A DNA stretch of 64,000 bases from Polyporus tsugae. Taxonomy: Eukaryota > Basidiomycota > Agaricomycetes > Polyporales > Polyporaceae. The stretch covers positions 3,534,001 through 3,598,000 of the forward strand of contig JAHRBS010000007.1 of the NCBI GenBank assembly GCA_024305745.1, written 5' to 3'. Under the pieces are notes generated by a model, which saw only the letters and a program-made list of their open reading frames with translations, did not search any database and was not told the DNA's origin. Shown here in pieces: positions 60,546-64,000 of this stretch; the first letter of the stretch is position 1; every line of letters starts with the position of its first letter. The position numbers were made by a program, and so were the translations under genes.

Positions 60546-62288
60546 TGCGGTGCTGGAGCTGGATGAGAGGAGCTGCTGGCGTTACGAGTGCGCAGGCACC
60601 CACTGTTCTTATAGCGAGTCGACACCACTGCAGGGGAGATTCTAGCGTGCGTCCAATGGTGCCTGCCTATGTGACGGGATGGACCTGGTTTTGTCGGGGA
60701 ATTTCGGTAGAATCCCCTGCTGATTGTCAGGGATGGCCACAAGGTCAACGATGTCGAGCCAATGGCAAGTTGCACGAGTGGCGGCCCGAGCTACCTCGTT
60801 GTTAGGTTCGAATCAAGCGGCCTGCGGAGAAGGTGCTTGTACCTGTGGAAGATTCATGTGAATACACTACGAGATGAGAACGCGAGAGCGCGCGCAAAAG
60901 GGCCCAAAAGCAGTAATTGAACGGCCCCGGGCGTAAGATCGCCGAAGGGATACTTGAGATGGATGGAACTTCTATTGATTTGATTACCGTAAGCTGGCAT
61001 GGGGCATGCTGGGCTTGATCCCGCAAAAAAGCCGTTTGGCCGTGTATGTGTGCGTCGTGGGATATGCCCCGCGAGATGGCCGACAGTACAAAGGGCAAAG
61101 GCAAATGATGGTAGAAGTCGTCGTGCCACAGGTGATAGAACCCCGTGGGCCGGGGCCGGCCAGAAGACGGGACGGGAAGCATCAGTGCTTTCATGGGTGT
61201 TGCAATTGAACCGCGGCAATTTGGCTCGAAAATGCGAAGACAAGCGGTTGATGCAAAGGTAAAGCTAGATACACCTAGTAGCAAAAAGGCAAGATGTAAT
61301 TTGGCTGTCGAGTCCTTGGGAACTTGAACTTCTTGGTCAGCGAAGATATTGTCCCAGAACTCGGAGCGGTACTGGAGACTATCCGGCTCCTGAGAAGACT
61401 CGGACATGGTGGTGGCAGAGAACGACGCGAAGCCGGGCTGTCAAAGCACGAACCGTCGCAGAGCGCGATGACGGCAAGAAAGCGCCTCTGCGCTCCGCGC
61501 GGAGGTCACGGTGTGACTCGGTGTTATATGTAAAATCACATGAACGCGAAAAAAATGGGTTGCTCAGTAGAAATCCGCAGGGGCATTATTTCAATGCCAA
61601 GACTCGAATATGACCCTTGAATAGAGTATAAAAGTGGTATACAAAATTTGAGGCCGAAGATATGACTATGAGGGTATATGCCGCATCGTGCTGGCAGTCT
61701 CGACATCCGTGACGGGCGCTGGAAGTACCATATCTTGGCAACGAGACAACGAAATAATCCGCAAAGACATGGTGAACGTTCATTGATATATGAGAAACAA
61801 ATCATTCCGCAAAAGCTAATGAAGACGCGTCGAAACAAATGAGCCCACTCAGGGACGAAGTTGGCGTGAGCGCCGGCACTTTGAAGCAAGCCCCTTCGAA
61901 GGTGCGCTGCGGGGCTTGCTCCCAAGCTACCGTGCTGTACTTACGAGGCCGACTCGCTCAATCTCACGAAAGAGTAGAGTGACCACAAATGGCCCGCAGT
62001 GGAAATGGTAGCTCTGTGCGTTAATCTGCGATCAAAGGTTGAAGCGAGAATCCGGTCAAGGGCTCACTGTCGACCATTTGTTAGCGAGGAACACTAGGGA
62101 GCGATATGCTAGCTATAGGACGTATGATACACCTGTATGCAAGCTGTATGCATTCCGTTTCAACCATGTCGGAAACACGTTGAGTGACAAGCCTCCGGCA
62201 TATCCCGAATTCAGCCAAGGGCAAGTCGCCGATCAACCCAAATATCCCCTTCCGACTCTCCCTTCTCCCATCCACGAGCCATCTCACA
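60546..62288. other. intergenic, 1.7 kb
   Basis: Divergent region between the jacalin-fusion gene (-) and the RING-DM9 gene (+). It contains one 201-codon minus-strand frame, listed separately. Nothing else is supported. Confidence 0.45.
60802..61407 (-). CDS. unassigned 201-residue open frame
   Basis: An uninterrupted frame from ATG 61407 to the stop at 60802. The N-terminus ('MSESSQEPDSLQYRSEFWDN') is acidic and protein-like and is followed by a hydrophobic stretch 'LAFLLLGVSSFTFAST'. The rest has mixed composition with no known motif. The beginning may be a true first exon that splices elsewhere. Alternatively the whole frame may be chance. Confidence 0.27.
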   Translation of the reverse strand: MSESSQEPDSLQYRSEFWDNIFADQEVQVPKDSTAKLHLAFLLLGVSSFTFASTACLRIFEPNCRGSIATPMKALMLPVPSSGRPRPTGFYHLWHDDFYHHLPLPFVLSAISRGISHDAHIHGQTAFLRDQAQHAPCQLTVIKSIEVPSISSIPSAILRPGPFNYCFWALLRALSRSHLVVYSHESSTGTSTFSAGRLIRT

Positions 62289-63182
62289 ATGTCGTTCATT
62301 TGCAGGATCTGCCTCGATGGGCTCGAGAACAAGACGGCGATGTCCACCACGTGTGGACACATCTTCTGCTCCGAATGCGCGACGTATCACTTCGCGCAGA
62401 CCCGTCCGATATGCCCAGTCTGTCGCGGGCCACAAACCTTCGAGCAGCTGATACGCCTCTTCCCGGAGTACGGAAGCACGTCTGACGACGCCCCCAACGT
62501 GCCCGACATCCCAATGCCACAGCCATATGCCCCCCAAATGCCGCAGCCTCAACTCATTCCGCACCCGTACCCTGCCCAGGATCCGGCGAGTCCACAACCG
62601 ACCCCTCGAACTCAACCGCCCCCGCCGTCCCACGCGCCCACCCCACCGCGCACGCGAGACGTGTCGTCCCTCCGCATCTTGCTGGCCACGGGTTCAAGTT
62701 TCCCGTGGTTGGGTGCAGGGTTCGCGCCGACGTTCGACCAGGACAGGTCCCCGGTCTTCCTGGGCGTCGCCGCCTTCCGCAATGGCATGCATCCCTGCAA
62801 GATCCGGCCCAACTCTAGCCCCATGGCCTTGGTCTCCTACGGCGGCAAGGAGTACTCGCATGCTGGGACGGCGTACGCCCTTCCGTTCGACCGCACGACG
62901 ATGGAGTGGGTCCCGGCATCCGACGGGCGCGTTCCGCGCGGGAGGACTCCGGTTGAGGGCGGGTACGAGCTCGTCGGTAGGCAGCCGCTTTATCATGCGC
63001 TCGCACTGGTTCAAGGCGTGAAAGTCCCGGGGAAGACTGGGGCGCATATAGTAAGCGGCATACTCTGGTTCGAGAGTTTGTCCCGAGCGTGCGGAACGCT
63101 GACTCGGCTTGGATCGTAGAATGGAGCCAATGTGCCGTTCGGGAATCTCGAGCACCATGTTCGCAACTATGAGATTCTGTGA
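62289..63182 (+). CDS. RING finger fused to DM9 (DUF3421) repeats
   Basis: Two exons, 62289-63050 and 63120-63182, give 274 residues; the 69-bp intron has GTAAGC and TAG ends. Residues 4-45 form a C3HC4 RING ('CRICLDGL', 'STTCGHIFCSEC', 'PICPVCRGPQT'). A Pro/Gln-rich linker follows (about 65-125). The C-terminal half carries two DM9-type motifs: about 152-198 ('FLGVAAFRNGMHPCKI', 'SYGGKEY') and 207-274 ('WVPASDGRVPRG', 'EGGYELVGRQPLYHALAL', 'VPGKTGAHINGANVPFGNLE', ending in 'YEIL'). The second exon supplies the final 'NGANVPFG' strand, so the intron is well supported. DM9 proteins in animals bind mannose, and several act as immune recognition proteins. A RING in front suggests an E3 ligase that recognises a sugar or glycoprotein, but that is inference. 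ATG 62289 directly precedes the RING. Confidence 0.88.
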
Positions 63183-64000
63183 GATGCCATGGGTCATGGA
63201 ACCTGGTTGTGGCATGCATCGCTAACTTATGCTGTGTGCTTGACAGGTGCTGGCGCGATTGAACGCCTTGAGGCGTGCATTGTGTCGTTGATTCTTTGGT
63301 ACACCTCAAATCTTCCCATGTCAGATCAAATGCACGATGTGAAAAGATCGGAGCATTTTTCACCCAACCCGTTGTGGCCGAGTACCGATCGACCCACAGG
63401 GCTGATATTAACACCACCCGCTCCTTTGACAGACACAGGAAGGGCTGCTCATTCGGCAAACAAGTTGCGCCGCGGTCTTAAAGTGCCCGACGACCCCACA
63501 GGATATCCGGCAAATCGATTACTTGCTGTTCTCCCACTGATCGTGCGGGCCTGGACGCTGTAAGGCTGGCAGGTTCCTACGATGTGGCTCTTAGCAGCGT
63601 GGAAGCGGCATGGTGGCTTATGAGGGGCTGGATCGTCGACCAGTGTACACAAACGTCATGTCTGGTCACACGTGCATGTCGTCTATCCTGGATTAAGGCC
63701 GGGATCCAGGGACGTGGACGTTTCGAACGCCATCAATATCCGTCCTCGAAGTTCGAAGCTGCGGCTGGAACTAGGTGCGGGGACTATAGGAGATTAGAGT
63801 TCGATATGGATAGCGCCGTTCGATTCTGAACAAGCAGGTGCGGAGACTACGTACGTTTAGAGTTCCATCTATGCAGCATCTTGCGCATTCTGAACTCACT
63901 GGTGCCGCGGTATAGGGTTTCCAAGGAACGTCACCGGCCGCAGATGACTGAGGCGGCCGAACCCTATAGGGTCTTCGTGGGTTCACTCTTTCCCGTCAAT
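63183..64000. other. region downstream of the RING-DM9 gene to window end
   Basis: No gene recognised. It holds a degenerate tandem repeat near the end (63773-63900). Confidence 0.45.
63773..63900 (+). repeat. degenerate 63-bp tandem duplication
   Basis: Two adjacent units (63773-63835 and about 63836-63900) share AGGTGCGG-GACTA, TTAGAGTTC-AT and ATTCTGAAC blocks in the same order with substitutions and small length changes between. Confidence 0.6.

Overview
This window is nuclear DNA from a filamentous fungus, almost certainly an Agaricomycete (mushroom-forming or polypore basidiomycete). The genes are cut by many introns of about 45-90 bp with GTRNGN donors and YAG acceptors, and many exons are under 150 bp. 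The gene set includes basidiomycete-style F-box/LRR proteins, a WOPR (Gti1/Pac2) regulator, an Ecl1-type protein, a secreted cupredoxin-like protein and a Kre9/Knh1-domain wall protein. I joined exons by hand using splice consensus and reading phase; where exons sum to a multiple of three I give the protein length.

Layout. 1-3.5 kb: two F-box/LRR-like genes (+), the first cut by the window edge and the second without a recognisable F-box. 5-5.8 kb: secreted cupredoxin-like protein (-). 7.9-12.4 kb: mitochondrial GTPase GUF1/LepA (-) diverging from a cwf18/CCDC12 splicing factor (+). 12.8-16.9 kb: WOPR regulator (-) and Elongin-A (+). 22.3-25.7 kb: WDR26/Gid7-like LisH-CTLH-WD40 subunit of the GID ubiquitin ligase (-). 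32.3-33.8 kb: long Ecl1-family protein (-). 44.8-50.2 kb: GARP subunit VPS54 (-) diverging from a metaxin/SAM37-like import subunit (+). 50.3-54 kb: Kre9/Knh1-domain Ser/Thr-rich protein (-) and a complete F-box protein (+). The stretches 16.9-22, 25.9-32.3 and 33.8-44.7 kb are gene-poor and hold a few weak multi-exon candidates, simple repeats and strong hairpins.

The most interesting part is 54-63.2 kb. A gene for a protein with N-terminal C2H2-type zinc fingers and a C-terminal C3HC4 RING (-) is split inside a coding exon by a 631-bp element. The element has 44-bp terminal inverted repeats (one mismatch) and is flanked by TAA on both sides, which fits a non-autonomous PIF/Harbinger (Tourist-like) transposon. 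Leaving out the element and one TAA gives an open 299-codon frame. Next come two genes with near-paralogous N-terminal RING domains but different C-termini: one has a coiled coil, the other two DM9 (DUF3421) lectin-like motifs. Between them lies a secreted endonuclease/exonuclease/phosphatase-fold enzyme with a C-terminal jacalin-like lectin domain. RING ubiquitin ligases next to lectin-type modules make a plausible recognition or degradation neighbourhood; a shared function is inference only.

Functionally the rest is mostly housekeeping: mitochondrial translation and import (GUF1, metaxin), endosome-to-Golgi tethering (VPS54), splicing (cwf18), transcription elongation and ubiquitination (Elongin-A), regulated proteolysis (WDR26/Gid7, F-box and RING proteins) and cell surface proteins.
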